A stretch of 64,000 bases of DNA from NCBI RefSeq assembly GCF_036898095.1, contig NC_090768.1:49605547-49669546 (forward strand). Direction: 5' to 3'. This document shows, in pieces, positions 11,270-23,183 of the stretch. Under the pieces are notes generated by a model, which saw only the letters and a list, made by a program, of their open reading frames with translations, made no database searches and was not told where the DNA came from. Every line of letters starts with the position of its first letter. The stretch's first letter is position 1. Made by a program: the position numbers and the translations under genes. Source of the stretch: Palaemon carinicauda (lineage: Eukaryota; Arthropoda; Malacostraca; Decapoda; Palaemonidae).

Positions 11270-12191
11270 GTGTGGGGTGAGATCGTGTTCCCCCTTCAGG
11301 CGGTAGCAGAAACAATGGAGAGAGTGGGCAAGCTTAAGGACTCGACGGAGCCCAGACAGTCAGCGGCAAGACGTCCTACCAATAGGAGACCATCGGTGGA
11401 CGGGGCCTACCCACCTACGCCACCAGCTAGACAGGAGGCCCCTCCCCTTCCTGGCATCAATCCCCGCGACCCTCCCGCAGGAGTGGTGCCCAAGCCCAGG
11501 CCTCCTTTAGGCAGAAGTACTCCGGCTCAAGGAGAGGTCGCTCAAACCATCTCCCTAGAAGGATATAGAAAGAGAGGCCCCCTACACCTTCCCACACCTC
11601 AGGTGGGGGAATGCCTCAAACGTTATTGGCAAGCATGGCGGGACAACGGTGCGGACCCGTGGTCCGTGACAGTCCTCTGGGAGGGATACAGGATTCCCTT
11701 CCTGTCAGAACAGCCCCCTCTGATCCCCGAACATTGGCCGGAATGGCTGGCACCCAAGGATCACAAGAAGAGAGCAGACTTGGAAGAGGTGTCAGCCATA
11801 TTGAACAAGGGAGCGCTGCAACCTGTCCAGGAATTGTCCCCAGGGTTCTACAGCAGGCTCTTCCTGGTAGAGAAGGCTACGAGAGGTTGGAGGCCAGTCA
11901 TCGACCGCTCGGCCGTGAACAAGTTTATCAAGAAGACGTCTTTCAAGATGGACACGCCGAAGTCGGTGCTGGCAGCCTTGAGAGAAGGGGATTTCATGAT
12001 GTCCCTGGATCTCAAGGATGCCTACTTTCAGATCCCCGTACACCCCTCCAGCAGGAAGTTCCTCAGAGTGAAGTGGGGATCCCAGTCTCTACAGTTCAGG
12101 ACCCTCTGCTTCGGCCTGTCAACGGCTCCTCAGTGTTCACAAGGGTGTTCACCGTAGTATCAGCCTGGGCACACAAGCAGGGCATCAGGCT
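11270..12191 (+). pseudogene. DIRS-C reverse transcriptase, N-terminal part, truncated
   Basis: An open frame of 295 codons to 12157 contains RT motifs in order: 'LPTPQVGECLKRYW', 'GYRIPF', 'LNKGALQPVQELSPGFYSRL', 'GWRPVIDRSAVNKF', 'MMSLDLKDAYFQIPVH' (first catalytic aspartate), 'FRTLCFGLSTAPQ'. A one-base frameshift near 12135 leads on to 'FTRVFTVVSAWAHKQGIRL', where the element is cut off just before the YLDDW catalytic box. It is incapable of polymerase activity. Confidence 0.9.
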
Positions 12192-12980
12192 TTCCCCTTC
12201 TCTCTGTTTGCAGGAAAGCAGGTCCCTGCGACGTAAAGCTTCATTTCGCAGGTTCTTGATGTGTTCCTGGAGAACATTTAAGACTTCCTCCACACTCCGA
12301 TCTGTGTCGGGTGGCATGTTGAGTGTGTGTTCCAGTATTCTTTGAGTCTCCAGGCTGAGGCACATACGAAGTTGTATTAGCTGCTTCCTGGTAGGTAAAG
12401 TCCCTAGGTCCACCATCACACTGCAGTCATCCCAGCATCTACGCCATTCCCTAAACACTTGGTATGTGGCATCGGGACGTAAGGGCGGTGGGGTCTGGGC
12501 GATGGCTTTCTGTGGGATTGGGTGCTGGGAACTTGAAGGCACTGAGGATTGAGTAGGAAGTTGTTGCGAGTCCGGTGGTGTTGCTTGCTGGTGGCCAGGG
12601 TTAACCATGAGTAGCTGCAACAGGGCGGTGAAACGCTGGGCTTCCTCCTCTCTTCTTAGGTTGTCCTCTTGGCGGTGTAGTTCTTCCTCGTGGTGACGTT
12701 GATCCTCCTCTCTCCGACATGTAGCCAACTCGGCCTGTCGAGATTCCTCCAGATACTTGATAAGGATCCTTAACTCCCCACCTGTAGCTGTTGAAGGCGG
12801 TATAGTCAGGTGTGGTGAGAGTAAAGGCGTTGAGAAGCCTGGTGGGGTTTGACGGTCTGCTGGTGAGCCTGGGTGTGAAGGCAACTGGCGGTCTTCATTG
12901 TCCTGGTCATGTTGCATATCCCCAGACTCGTCTTGATATAAGGTAGTCGACATTACAAAACGTTTTAAGCTGTCACCCAT
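12192..12980 (-). pseudogene. Ty3/gypsy-like gag fragment
   Basis: The minus-strand frame beginning at 12980 (or a second ATG near 12953) encodes a Gln/Glu/Arg-rich coiled-coil-like segment ('REEDQRHHEEELHRQEDNLR'). It then has a capsid-like region, 'ATYQVFREWRRCWDDCSVMV', 'LPTRKQLIQLRMCLSLETQR' and 'EVLNVLQEHIKNLRNEAL'. The pattern fits gag of Ty3/gypsy LTR elements, where an SDL/WDDY-type helix precedes a helical bundle. The open frame actually runs on to 12096, but the last about 30 residues read antisense into DIRS-C, so the natural sequence ends at the junction. No protease or polymerase follows. Confidence 0.65.
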
Positions 12981-14260
12981 AGTTTAAATGAAAAGATAAA
13001 AGAGACTTTCTACAGTTTTTATTTTAAAAATTAATGTAAATAAGAGTGGCAAATGGCAACGGGAGGATCATGGGAGGGCTCCTGGGTGATGGGGAGGAGC
13101 AGCGGGTAGGCTGGGCAGCGGCCACTGCTGGCAGTGCGTTTCCGGTGATGAAAGAGGGTGGATGGACCTCGATTTCCTGTGATGAGTAGGGGTAAAAAGG
13201 GTTCTTATATGGGCATGAAGAAGGACACGACACACAAGAGAAATATTACCCACTAACATAAAATCACTAACACCACACTGCACTGGCACTCCATGAACGG
13301 TTCGCAAACAAAGCACAGACACTGTAAAATCCACATGTAGTCGAGGGGAAATGGGCAATGGCGGCTCGATGCAGATGCTGGATTCCGGTGTGCCCTTAAA
13401 ATGCTGAATGGTTTACTGTAGTCACTTCGCCATGGTGATAGGTGATGATGTCTTGTAGATGAAGACAGATGATTGCAGGGATGGAGAAGTAAAATCCTGA
13501 GTTGTAGATTGCGTTTATTCCATACAGCAAGGGGTTATGAACAGTGGTGCTAGGAGAAGCAAGACGACTATATATGCGTATGCACGGAGTGCTGACAGCG
13601 TGACTCATGCGCATGCGTTTGTAACGGACAGAATTTAGGAATTGTAAAGGGTGCATATATGAAAGATAATATATACAATAATCTACAGCTACTGCAAGTG
13701 GTTAGCAGGCAACACCATCTGTGGCAATGACCCCGAAGGAAATTTGCTCAAGGGACTTGATTTGTACCTTAACTCTTCTGTCAAGCTCCGAAGAATTTGC
13801 AGGGAATGGACAAATCCAAACCCATCAGAGGAATCCTTAGGAGGGGAAGTCGTCAGATGGAAACCGTTTCCTGCAGGCTGGAAAAGGCGATCAACCTGTG
13901 TGTGCCTGTCGGCAATTCTCCCCCATGAGCGGAGAGATTGCTGGACAGTGGTTGGTGAAGGGTAACAATCCCTCGGAATGGAAAGTCACCCCCTACACCT
14001 GGTGAAGGTTTTCATCCCGCAATATTAAACTCTTTTGGTCTGCCTCCTCTCCTTCCTACGCCGAAGCTACAGGAACAAAGGTAAGCAGAAGTAAAGGATG
14101 TTCCAGTAAACTGTAACACTTACACTTATTATGGTACCAAATAAAGCGGAGTACTCCGTCCGAAATGCAAAGTGGCTTATGTTGGTTACTGTTTGAGAGA
14201 GAAGAGTGGTGGGTCTACCTCCTGCAACCACCCAAACCCTGCTAACGGGTGAGTAACACC
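12981..14260 (-). mobile_element. Probable 5' leader/LTR region of the Ty3/gypsy fragment
   Basis: This sequence lies directly upstream of the gag on the minus strand and differs in composition from the surrounding intron. I could not define LTR ends or a convincing primer-binding site, and no second LTR exists here to compare with. The stretch 'GATGGTGTTGCCTGCTAACC' on the minus strand near 13700-13720 is a weak primer-binding-site candidate. Its right limit near 14260 is an estimate. Confidence 0.35.
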
Positions 14261-15359
14261 TTGCTAAAAGTTTTACAGCTAGTTTCAGCTGTGGCCGAAA
14301 TGTATCTCCATTGTAAAGACCTGAAAGGTTTGTATTTGGTGCTGGAACAATATAATATAAAAAATCTAATACTGACAGTTATATGCTCCTATCATAAAGT
14401 TTAATCTCTTAAAACAAGGTAATCTGATAAACATTAAATAGTACCAAACCAATTCTATATTTACTTAAGAGTTTTATATAAAATATTCAATGATCTTTTC
14501 TACCATCACTGATAATTCCTGAGTGTGACATTAAAAACATAATGAATATAGGAAAATAATTTTGAGGCGAGAGTTTTAGAATTACCTGCTCTAAGTTTGT
14601 CACATTGAATTATTTTTGAAGTATGATTTTAGGTGAAGGAAATAAGTAGGCAGAATTTACACAAAATTTCTGATAATTTATTAACTGCAAAACTTGATTA
14701 TGTAAAGGGTTTTAAAGGAACCAGATATGCCTAACTCTATCCAAAATTTTTAACATTGGTACATATGTCTGGCTGTGTAAACAGTAAATAAACCTGTACA
14801 GTATATGAGAAGAGCAGTGTTTAACCCTCAGAAGGGCCAACTGCTCACCAAATGATTTGGGAATCAAGCCTGAGACCCTTTTGTAGCTTAGTTTATAATA
14901 ATAAGTTTGTACTAGATTAATTTTAGCACCAAGATTATACAAGTTTACACTGGTATGTAGTTAAATTTGTAAAATTTTCTTATACAGAATAGAAAATTGC
15001 TGGACGTAAATTTACGTCCTATGGCGCTGAAGAGAACAGAAATAGTGGATATAAAGGGTTAATATTTTTATATTCTTTAATGCTCATTTTAAATTGCAAA
15101 AAAATCTGGCCTAAAACTGGCCCTAACAAAAAAATGTGGAATATGTGAGTTTTGCTTTATTTATTATTTGGATCCAGATTTAAATGATTAAAAAATTATT
15201 AGTGTATAAGTTTTCTTAGTTGTCAAACATATACTGTATACCCAGACAGCTATTGCAACTGGTAGATATATATAGAGGTTGGTATTGGTGGAGCTATGTA
15301 CCTTTTAGTGTTGTAGTTTATTTTGGTTCTCAGCCTTTTCAAGTTGTTTGTCTTTATAG
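14261..15359. other. Last part of the receptor intron
   Basis: AT-rich sequence without supported features. The only open frame of note (14712-14942, minus, 76 codons) shows no motif. The branch/polypyrimidine region and acceptor (TCTTTATAG) are at the right end. Confidence 0.6.
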
Positions 15360-15500
15360 GTGTTGGCAGGAATGTCAAAAATAATCCGCGAGTGCTGGCA
15401 CCAGAATGCAAGTGTACGTCTTACAGCTCTGAGAGTGAAGAAGTCCCTTGTGAAATTAGCACAAGACGAAAACAAAGTCAAGCTGGATTTTGACTTTTAA
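15360..15500 (+). CDS. sax: TGF-beta/BMP type I receptor, terminal coding exon
   Basis: The exon begins in phase 0 after an AG at 15358-15359 and encodes 46 residues to a TAA at 15498-15500. It starts 'VLAGMSKIIRECWHQN', then 'VRLTALRVKKSLVKLA', the invariant end of the type I receptor kinase domain (RECW...RLTALR.KK). It finishes with a short tail, 'QDENKVKLDFDF', similar in length to tails of ALK1/2 receptors. Joined to the exon at 1408-1633 it gives the continuous family pattern RW.SDP-VL, so the two exons belong to one transcript despite the 13.7 kb between them. Confidence 0.93.
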   Translation: MLAGMSKIIRECWHQNASVRLTALRVKKSLVKLAQDENKVKLDFDF

Positions 15501-17529
15501 CGAAATAGTTTACATCAGGTACAAAAGTTTATTTTGTATTCGCAAATTATTTTATGCAATATTGCCAATAGTTTCTATTGTTTATGTTAGTGCCAGGATA
15601 TGAGTGTTGATATCGAGATAACGTTTAAATTTGTTCTGTATATAGGTGCTGTGCATTGGACTTGCGTGTGATACAAGATGTAGTCTTGTTATGTCCAAGA
15701 TTGTTGTCGTTTCTGTGGCCTTCTTACTGTAAAGCACATATACTTGTTTTATAGTATAAAAACTTTATAATACTAATGGCATTAAAAAAATTTTTTATTT
15801 TAAAGAAATTGGTTCTCTTAATTACCCAGTTTTAATTACTTATACTGTAGCTATAATAGTTCATCGAGTTGAGATTAAGATGATGAATATTAATACTGTG
15901 TTGTGTACATAAGGATTTGGATGCTTGCACTACTGTGTTGTTATTGCAGTATTGATGCACTAAGCTTTATTGAAAAAATTCACATGCAAAGCTATATCAG
16001 TCTTAAGTATACAATATAAAATAAATTAAATTGTAACTTATTTTCCTGGGATTGCTGTAATGTGGATTGATGTTTTGGCAGCATGAGGAAATATGTGAAC
16101 CCCTGTACCAGCTTGTATGGTAAACTATAACATAACAGTTTAGTTTCACTTCATTATCATGTGCTGTGTATGTTTAATATGTGGTAAGGTATGATCTCAT
16201 GGGATAGTGATTATTGAGATTAGGTGTGATAGTGTTAACAGGATCATTTAACAGTAGTCCAGGAGAATTTTATCCATAGTATATTTTTGTACCAAAGTAC
16301 TTTACAGTATATTTCACTGTGAAATGTGACATTTGCATTGTGCATTTAAAAATGCTTTATTGCCTTTGAAGGATGTTTTCCTCATTCTTCTAGTTTTTTT
16401 TTTTTTTTCAACCTAATTTTTAGTTTCAGATCCGGTCAGAGGGTTCAAAAGTTATATTTTTGTGTAGGGGAAGAATGAACCATGGCTATGCAATAAATAT
16501 ATGATGTATTTTAAGTATTGAGTAAAATTGTAACAACGATACTGTATAAGGTTTAATGGACTACTAAAATAATCAGTACTTAATCTACTCTTGGTTTACA
16601 CTTTTAGTTCTGTAGTTCATGCTTTTTTAAGCAAACTATAACAAAATATTTGCTTCAAGATTATAGGGAATCTCACTGCTTTTAGCCGCTGGGTTGGACA
16701 TAATGCATAACTACTTTCACCATTGTACCTTATCTACTTTTGATTATGTTTTGTGGACTTTTCAAAGTCAATCTAGTATTGTTAGTCATAGCTAAAAAAA
16801 ATATACATTATTAATTTCTCTTTATTAAGAGACCCATTTTTTTTTTGGTTTATTAAATTTCTTGGTAGTGTAAAAATTTAATAAAAAATACTATCTTGAT
16901 TCTATGAGACTTGTTTGTCATACATACTGAATCTTTAATGAACTATGAAATATATGTAGACCTATTAGAATCTTATTGGGTTTGTGTGATATATATTTAA
17001 TATACATTAACTACAAATTAGTAGTCTTATTGGTTTAGATTTTTTTACAATACCTTTGAATTAAATTTTGTCTTCTGTATTGTCAATAACACATGATTTT
17101 CTAGTACATACCCTAAACTTGTTTGTATATATATTTCCAAACTTATGAATTAATTTTTAATAGCTCATGCTAATCATTCTCAACATTCTTATATGTTTCT
17201 GGATGATACTTTGGTGCCACAGGATCTTATACTGTACTGTTCAATGAAGATCATGTTACTTAATCCTGCCTATCCATCTGCAAGAATTAAGTATCCCCTC
17301 ACAGGAGTTTAGCAGTCATTCTTTGTAAATTTCCGTAAATTTGTTAAGATTAATTATTAAACTCAATATATATATAAATATATATATATAAATGTGTATT
17401 GATTACTTTTCCTATACTCTTGTTTTTTAGGGACCAATTGGATGAGTTATAGCAGTACTTTACACAAAAATTCATGGAAATAATATTTTAAATATTCATG
17501 AATCAAATTAAATAAAATTAAAATAAATA
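15501..17529 (+). other. Receptor 3' UTR and downstream flank
   Basis: Very AT-rich sequence following the stop codon, with no coding signal. Several AATAAA-like hexamers occur (for example in 'GCAATAAATATATG' near 16490), so the 3' UTR could be short or up to about 2 kb; the true polyadenylation site cannot be chosen from sequence. A short TATATA-rich run lies near 17365-17395. Confidence 0.5.
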
Positions 17530-17841
17530 CTGTAAATTGTTTGAATAATTGTAAGTTTTCTAGCTATACAAACCCAAGTTATTTATATGGGGGTTATTCT
17601 GTTGCCATTTTCCTGTGACCAAAATTAAAGAAATCCTGTGGGTCTGGCAACTGTATGCTTGGCTTCTGGACCCACCCTCACTGGGTACTAGTGTTAGAGC
17701 TTACAGTTCTGTTCTCACTTTGCTCTTGCTTAAAACTTGTGGGGTTGATGATTGACACTTCTGCACTGGATAGGAGTGTCGGAGCTTGTGGCTCCGCTCT
17801 CACTTTGCTCTTGCTTAAGACTTGGGGGTGGATGAGGCAGG

Positions 17842-19462
17842 AAATTATTATTATTATTACTAGCCAAGCTACAACCCTAGTTGGAAAAGCAAGATGCTTT
17901 AAGCCCAAGGGCTCCAATAGGGAAAAATAACTCAGTGAGGAAAGGAAATAAATAAATGAGAATAAAATAACAATAAATCATTCTAAAAACAGTAACAACG
18001 TCAAAACAGACATGTCCTATATAAACTATTAACGTCAAAAACAGATATGTCATATATAAACTATAAAAAGACTCGTGTCAGCCTGGTCAACATGAAAACA
18101 TTTGCTCCAACTTTGAACTTTTGAAGTTCTACTGATTCAACTACCCAATTAGGAACAGCTGGAATAAAACTTCTAGAATACTGTGTAGTATTGAGCCTCA
18201 TGATGGAGAAGGCCTGGCTATTAGAATTAACTGCCTGCCTAGTATTACGAACAGGATAGAATTGTCCAGGGAGATCTGAATGTAAAGGATGGTCAGAGTT
18301 ATGAAAAATCTTGTGCAACATGCATAATGAACTAATTGAACGACGGTGCCAAAGATTAATATCTAGATCAGGAATAAGAAATTTAATAGACCGTAAGTTT
18401 CTGTCCAACAAATTAAGATGAGAATCAGCAGCTGAACACCAGACAGGAGAACAATACTCAAAACAAGGTAGAATGAAAGAATTAAAACACTAATTCAGAA
18501 TAGATTGATCACCAAAAATCTTTTAAGACTTTCTCAATAAGCCAATTTTTTTTTGCAATTGAAGAAGACACAGACCTAATGTGTTTCTCAAAAGTAAATT
18601 TGCTGTCGAGAATCACACCTAAAATTTTAAGTAAGCATACAAATTTCAAGAAACATTATCAATACTGAGATCCAGATGTTGAGGAGCCACCGTCCTTGAC
18701 CTACTTACAACCATACTTTGAGTTTTGTTAGGATTCAACTTCATACCCCCTAATTTGCACCATGCACTAATTTTAGCTAAATCTCTATTAAGGGATTCAC
18801 CAACCCCAGATCTACATTCAGGGGATGGAATTGATGTAAAGAGAGTAGCATCATCTGCATATGCAACAAGCTTGTTTTCTAGGCCAAACCACATGTCATG
18901 TGTATATAGTATGAAAAGTAATGGGCCAAGAACACTACCCTGTGGACCATCAGATATCACATTCCTATACTCACTATGGTGCCCATCAACAACAACTTTT
19001 TGAGATCTATTACTTAAAAAATCAATAATAATGCTAAGAAACGACCCACCCACTCCCAACTGTTTTGAGTTTGAAAACAAGGGCCTCATGATTAACACGG
19101 TCAAAGGCAGCACTAAAATCAAGGCCAATCATACAAACTTCCTGACCACAATCAAGGGATTTCTGTACAGCATTGGAGATTGTAAGAAGGGCATCACATG
19201 CTCTAAGGCCTTTACGAAAACCAAATTGCAAACTGTGAAATAGACGATTACCTTCAGCAAACCTATTAAGACGTTTTGCCAGAAGACGTTCAAAAACTTT
19301 AGATAATATGGGAGTAATGGAAATTGGGCGGTAATCAGTGGGACTTGAGCTACCACAAACACATTTGCATAGAGGAGTAACATTACCAATTCTCCAACAA
19401 GTGCTAAAAGCTCCACTTCTTGCTAACTTGCGCAAAATAACAGATAAATTGAAAGACTCAGG
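17842..19462 (-). mobile_element. 5'-truncated LINE (jockey/CR1-like non-LTR retrotransposon)
   Basis: The element runs on the minus strand from the middle of its reverse transcriptase to a 3' UTR ending in (TAA)n, seen on the plus strand as the ATT array at 17846-17860. The 3' UTR is the same family as 862-1117. Its truncated 5' end adjoins DIRS-D terminal sequence near 19462. No clear target duplication was found. Confidence 0.85.
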
Positions 19463-19470
19463 TTGTATAG
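18646..19470 (-). pseudogene. LINE reverse transcriptase fragment
   Basis: Two overlapping minus-strand frames carry the RT domain of a non-LTR element: 'DYRPISITPILSKVFERLLA', 'SLQFGFRKGLRACDALL', 'MIGLDFSAAFDRVNHEAL' (first catalytic aspartate), 'GPQGSVLGPLLFILYTHDM', and the catalytic box 'LVAYADDATLF', followed by 'MKLNPNKTQSMVVSRSRT'. A frameshift near 19040-19120 moves the reading from one frame to the other. The N-terminal endonuclease is missing through 5' truncation. The jockey/CR1-type label comes from motif wording; a finer clade cannot be given. Confidence 0.9.
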
Positions 19471-20239
19471 GAAACCTACAAATTACTTTAAAAATTTTGT
19501 AGTTTGTTCCTACACAAATACAAACCCTCGTCATTAATATGGGAGTCTTGCTTATGTGGGAGGAAATCCTCAAGTGACAATATAAGGGTGTCTGTCTGGC
19601 CCTTGACCTAAAAAGGATAAACTTCAATCATGACTCGGATAATAGGCAAGGTCATGTTGTCAACCTAAAATGAATTGGAAGTGTCAATGCGACAATCTTT
19701 AGTTTGAATAAAAATAATAAAAAACTTTAGAATTATAAACACTTTCATTTATACATCACAGTGGTACTCTTATTGCATAAGTGGTCATCAGTATAGATAT
19801 TACCAAGAGATGGAAAATACAAGGAGAGGAAGGAAGGTACTATTCATAATACTCTCACCACAATTATATTGATGACATGACATATTGCTAACTGTCCTGC
19901 AGGGGCATAAGTTTTCAACTATCTGCTGAACAGCTACCACTGCACCCAAGGAGGTGTCCAAAGATCTATGGGTACAGTCCTTTAAGTAATAAGCAATGGT
20001 GGTGGTCTGTCTTTTCCAAAGACCAGCATTTGAGAACCTGTGCCACCGAGTGGTTCTTGCGGACCACTAACGGGAACGCCACATGTCATTACTGTGGTCT
20101 TGGGAGGGGTCTCCAGTCAACAGTTCTCCTGAATATTTGTATGCTCTCAAAATTGTTTCATGTAACAAGAAAGTAATGGTCTTCTTAGTTACTTCCTTTG
20201 TTTCAACCTGTACTTAGAAAAAAGTTAGGAGAGATTTGG

Positions 20240-20760
20240 TCAAAAAAGGTTATGCCCTATTTAGATAAGACAGACTGTCCTTACAGGGCAAACTATCCGG
20301 ATCATCACTTACTATATTTCCTTGTTTGCTGAAATTGTCAAGGAGTCAAATCAGTTATGAATCAATGGATTTTAGGTCTTCGACTGAATTCTGGCAAGAA
20401 TGAAAATTACAGATCTTTCCACCCCTTGGAATATGACAGTAAATGTGATAGACCATGTAGCTCGCTCACCCTCTGATGAAAAAACCTTTTTTCAATTATA
20501 AGTGTATGGCTGATGCTTTGTGGAGAGGTGACAACTTTAGGGACCCTAGAACTTTCATCACATTCCAAGGGGGGGTCGAGTTCCCAAAGTGGGCAAGACT
20601 GCTCAAAACTAAAGATCAAAGCCAAGAGTTCCCAAGAGGAGGAGAGGTCAATTCTCTTCATTCTTACGACCTGGGTTAAGGCTGACCAATAGCCTTTTGC
20701 TGAGCCTGAGAGAAGTTTCTCCTTCAGCAGTGGCCTTGAGTGGTGCAATGTTTCTTCTAC
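20240..20760 (-). pseudogene. DIRS-D tyrosine recombinase remnant
   Basis: Short minus-strand pieces such as 'SAKGYWSALTQVVRMKRIDL' (compare 'SAVKGYRSALSLAFRLKGID' in DIRS-B) and 'QRVSELHGLSHLLSYSKGW' (compare 'KRVGELHGLSYDIAHSRGW') show the core-binding domain and the box A arginine region. No intact H-x-x-R or tyrosine box is readable. The similarity to DIRS-B suggests a related but older lineage. Confidence 0.7.
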
Positions 20761-21074
20761 AACACCAATCGCAGAAAGAGACCATTTTACCCAATAGACC
20801 GCTGTAGAGGTATCCTAAAAGTTGCTCCGCAGTCGGTGTCAAAATGAATTCCTTTCTTTCAGAGTTGTTGGATAACCTCCAGCTGTGAAGGGACAGGCAG
20901 TGAGCTGCTTCGTGAAACTTTCACATGAGGATGATGTAGGTTTGGCCATTCTTGAAGGTCTCTAGGAACTTCTATGAGAAGGTCTTGAAGGTCTGATTAT
21001 CACTCCGCTTGCAGCCATCTTGGCACGACTAGCATTAGTCTTAGATTCTATAACATCCTGATTTTATTCAGAAT

Positions 21075-22433
21075 TTAATGGATCAGACAGAATGGGTGAA
21101 AAACATAGATGTCCATCCTCCCAAAGGTATTAAAATACATCATTATTGCTACTGAGTCTGGGATTGGAGAACAATACACTGGTAGCTTGTTGTTTACATG
21201 GGTGGCGAACATGTCTATGAGCGGGAAACTCCACAAAGTAAGAAGACTCATTGCCACTAGGGATTCAAAAACTATCGTCCCTAGTCGGCTCAGGTTGTCT
21301 GCAATTACATTCCTTTATCATGGGATTAATTGGGGTGAGAGGTGAACAGCATTCACTTTTGCCCATTGTTGAATACCTACTGCCAACGGGCGCCCCCCTG
21401 CCCAGGTTTGTTGACATAGTGACATCACTAGGGTCGTGTTGTCACTCATCATAACTACCGAGTGACCCTTGACAGTCTGTGAAGTGAAGTAACGCTAGGT
21501 ATGCCGGCTTTAGTTCCAAGTAATTTATGTGGAATGATTTTTCTCCTTGTGACCATATTTTAGAAACTTATTCCTTCCCTCGATGGGCTCTGCAGCTGAA
21601 ACCTAAAGAGGCAACCCAGCTACCAGGTTCTTCACCAACCAATAGAGGCTTTTTCACATCTCAAGGGTGTGACCATTGGCTCCTTAGTGCCAATTGTAAT
21701 GTAAAGAGCGAGGATGCATCCTCCCGAAAGGTACCAGTTCCTCTAGGGAGGTGAGGTGACTAAGAAGCCCACAGATGGGTTAGTAGGACCTCTTTCACAA
21801 GAAAAGGTGTTGCAATCTGTCTCATTCGCTGGACTCGTCTGTAAATGGATACACACTGGCTTGGACCGAATATATGTCTACACCCAAGTATCGTAGCCGA
21901 CACTGAGCATCGAGTCTCTACTTCTCATAATTTAACCGGATCCATAGATCATATTAAATTCGAGAAGCTCTCTGTGGCAGATAAGTTGAGATCTTGACTC
22001 CGCCAGTAAAAGCCAGTCATCCAGGTGGCACAGGAGCTTTATTCCCATGGCAAGTGCTCATGAGGAGACTAGAGTGAACAGAAGAGTGAATGTCTATGAG
22101 CGGGAAACTCCACAAAGTAAGAAGACTCATTGCCACTAGGGATTCAAAAACTATCGTCCCTAGTCGGCTCAGGTTGTCTGCAATTACATTCCTTTATCAT
22201 GGGATTAATTGGGGTGAGAGGTGAACAGCATTCACTTTTGCCCATTGTTGAATACCTACTGCCAATGGGCGCCCCCCTGCCCAGGTTTGTTGACATAGTG
22301 ACATCACTAGGGTCGTGTTGTCACTCATCATAACTACCGAGTGACCCTTGACAGTGTGAAGTGAAGTAACGCTAGGTATGCCGGCTTTAGTTCCAAGTAA
22401 TTTATGTGGAATGATTTTTCTCCTTGTGACCAT
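21075..22433 (-). pseudogene. DIRS-D RNase H and methylase-like remnant
   Basis: Minus-strand fragments include 'HSVVMMSDNTTLVMSL' (RNase H central motif with its aspartate, present twice because of the local duplication) and 'LIDMFATHVNNKLPVYCSPI' followed by 'MDIYVFHPF', equivalent to the 'DLFAT...YAFPPF' block of DIRS-A and DIRS-B. Frames are broken by stops and by the tandem duplication that splits the gene. Confidence 0.7.
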
Positions 22434-22963
22434 ATTTTAGAAACTTATTCCTTCCCTCGATGGGCTCTGCAGCTGAAACCTAAAGAGGCAACCCAGCTAC
22501 CAGGTTCTTCACCAACCAATAGAGGCTTTTTCACATCTCAAGGGTGTGACCATTGGCTCCTTAGTGCCAATTGTAATGTAAAGAGCGAGGATGCATCCTC
22601 CCGAAAGGTACCAGTTCCTCTAGGGAGGCGAGGTGACTAAGAAGCCCACAGATGGGTTAGTAGGACCTCTTTCACAAGAAAAGGTGTTGCAATCTGTCTC
22701 ATTCGCTGGACTCGTCTGTAAATGGATACACACTGGCTTGGACCGAATATATGTCTACACCCAAGTATCGTAACCGACACTGAGCATAGAGTCTCTACTT
22801 CTTATAATTTAACCGGATCCATAGATCATATTAAATTCGAGAAGCTCTCTGTGGCAGATAAGTTGAGATCTTGACTCCGCCAGTAAAAGCCAGTCATCCA
22901 GGTGGCACAGGAGCTTTATTCCCATGGCAAGTGCTCATGAGGAGACTAGAGTGAACAGAAGAG
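21210..22963. repeat. 879-bp tandem duplication inside DIRS-D
   Basis: The segment 21210-22088 is repeated at 22089-22963. Both begin 'ATGTCTATGAGCGGGAAACT' and both contain 'GGATTCAAAAACTATCGTCC' 879 bp apart. Few differences are seen, including a 4-bp deletion in the second copy (ACAGTCTGTGAAG versus ACAGTGTGAAG) and scattered substitutions. Unit ends share a few bases ('GTGAAT', 'ATG'). Confidence 0.9.
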
Positions 22964-23183
22964 TGAATATGTGTGGGGCTGTCCACAGGCCGAAGCACAA
23001 CACCTTGAACCGGTAAGTTCTTTCCCTGAAAATAACAAGCAGGTACTTCCTTGATATCAAATGGACTGGGATCTGGAAGTATGTGTTCTGGAATTCTATG
23101 GTCAGCAGAAGTCATTCTTTCTGATGGCCTGTATTACTGTGTTAGTCTCTCCATCTTTAACTGAGTTTGGAGCACAAACTGGT

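Larger units (their letters stand above)
8850..12191 (+). mobile_element. DIRS-C: fragment of a DIRS-like element (gag plus N-terminal reverse transcriptase)
   Basis: GC-richer than its surroundings and carrying a recognisable DIRS gag and the first part of RT, all on the plus strand. It stops abruptly inside RT at about 12191, where Ty3/gypsy gag sequence in the opposite orientation begins. No terminal repeat, RNase H or recombinase of this element remains in the window. The left limit is approximate. Confidence 0.8.
1634..15359 (+). other. 13.7 kb receptor intron filled with retrotransposons
   Basis: The intron is bounded by GTAAGT at 1634 and a TTTATAG acceptor ending at 15359. More than 10 kb of it consists of DIRS-A, DIRS-C and Ty3/gypsy remains. 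The host-derived remainder is AT-rich with no coding signal, notably about 8055-8850 and 14260-15359. Confidence 0.85.
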
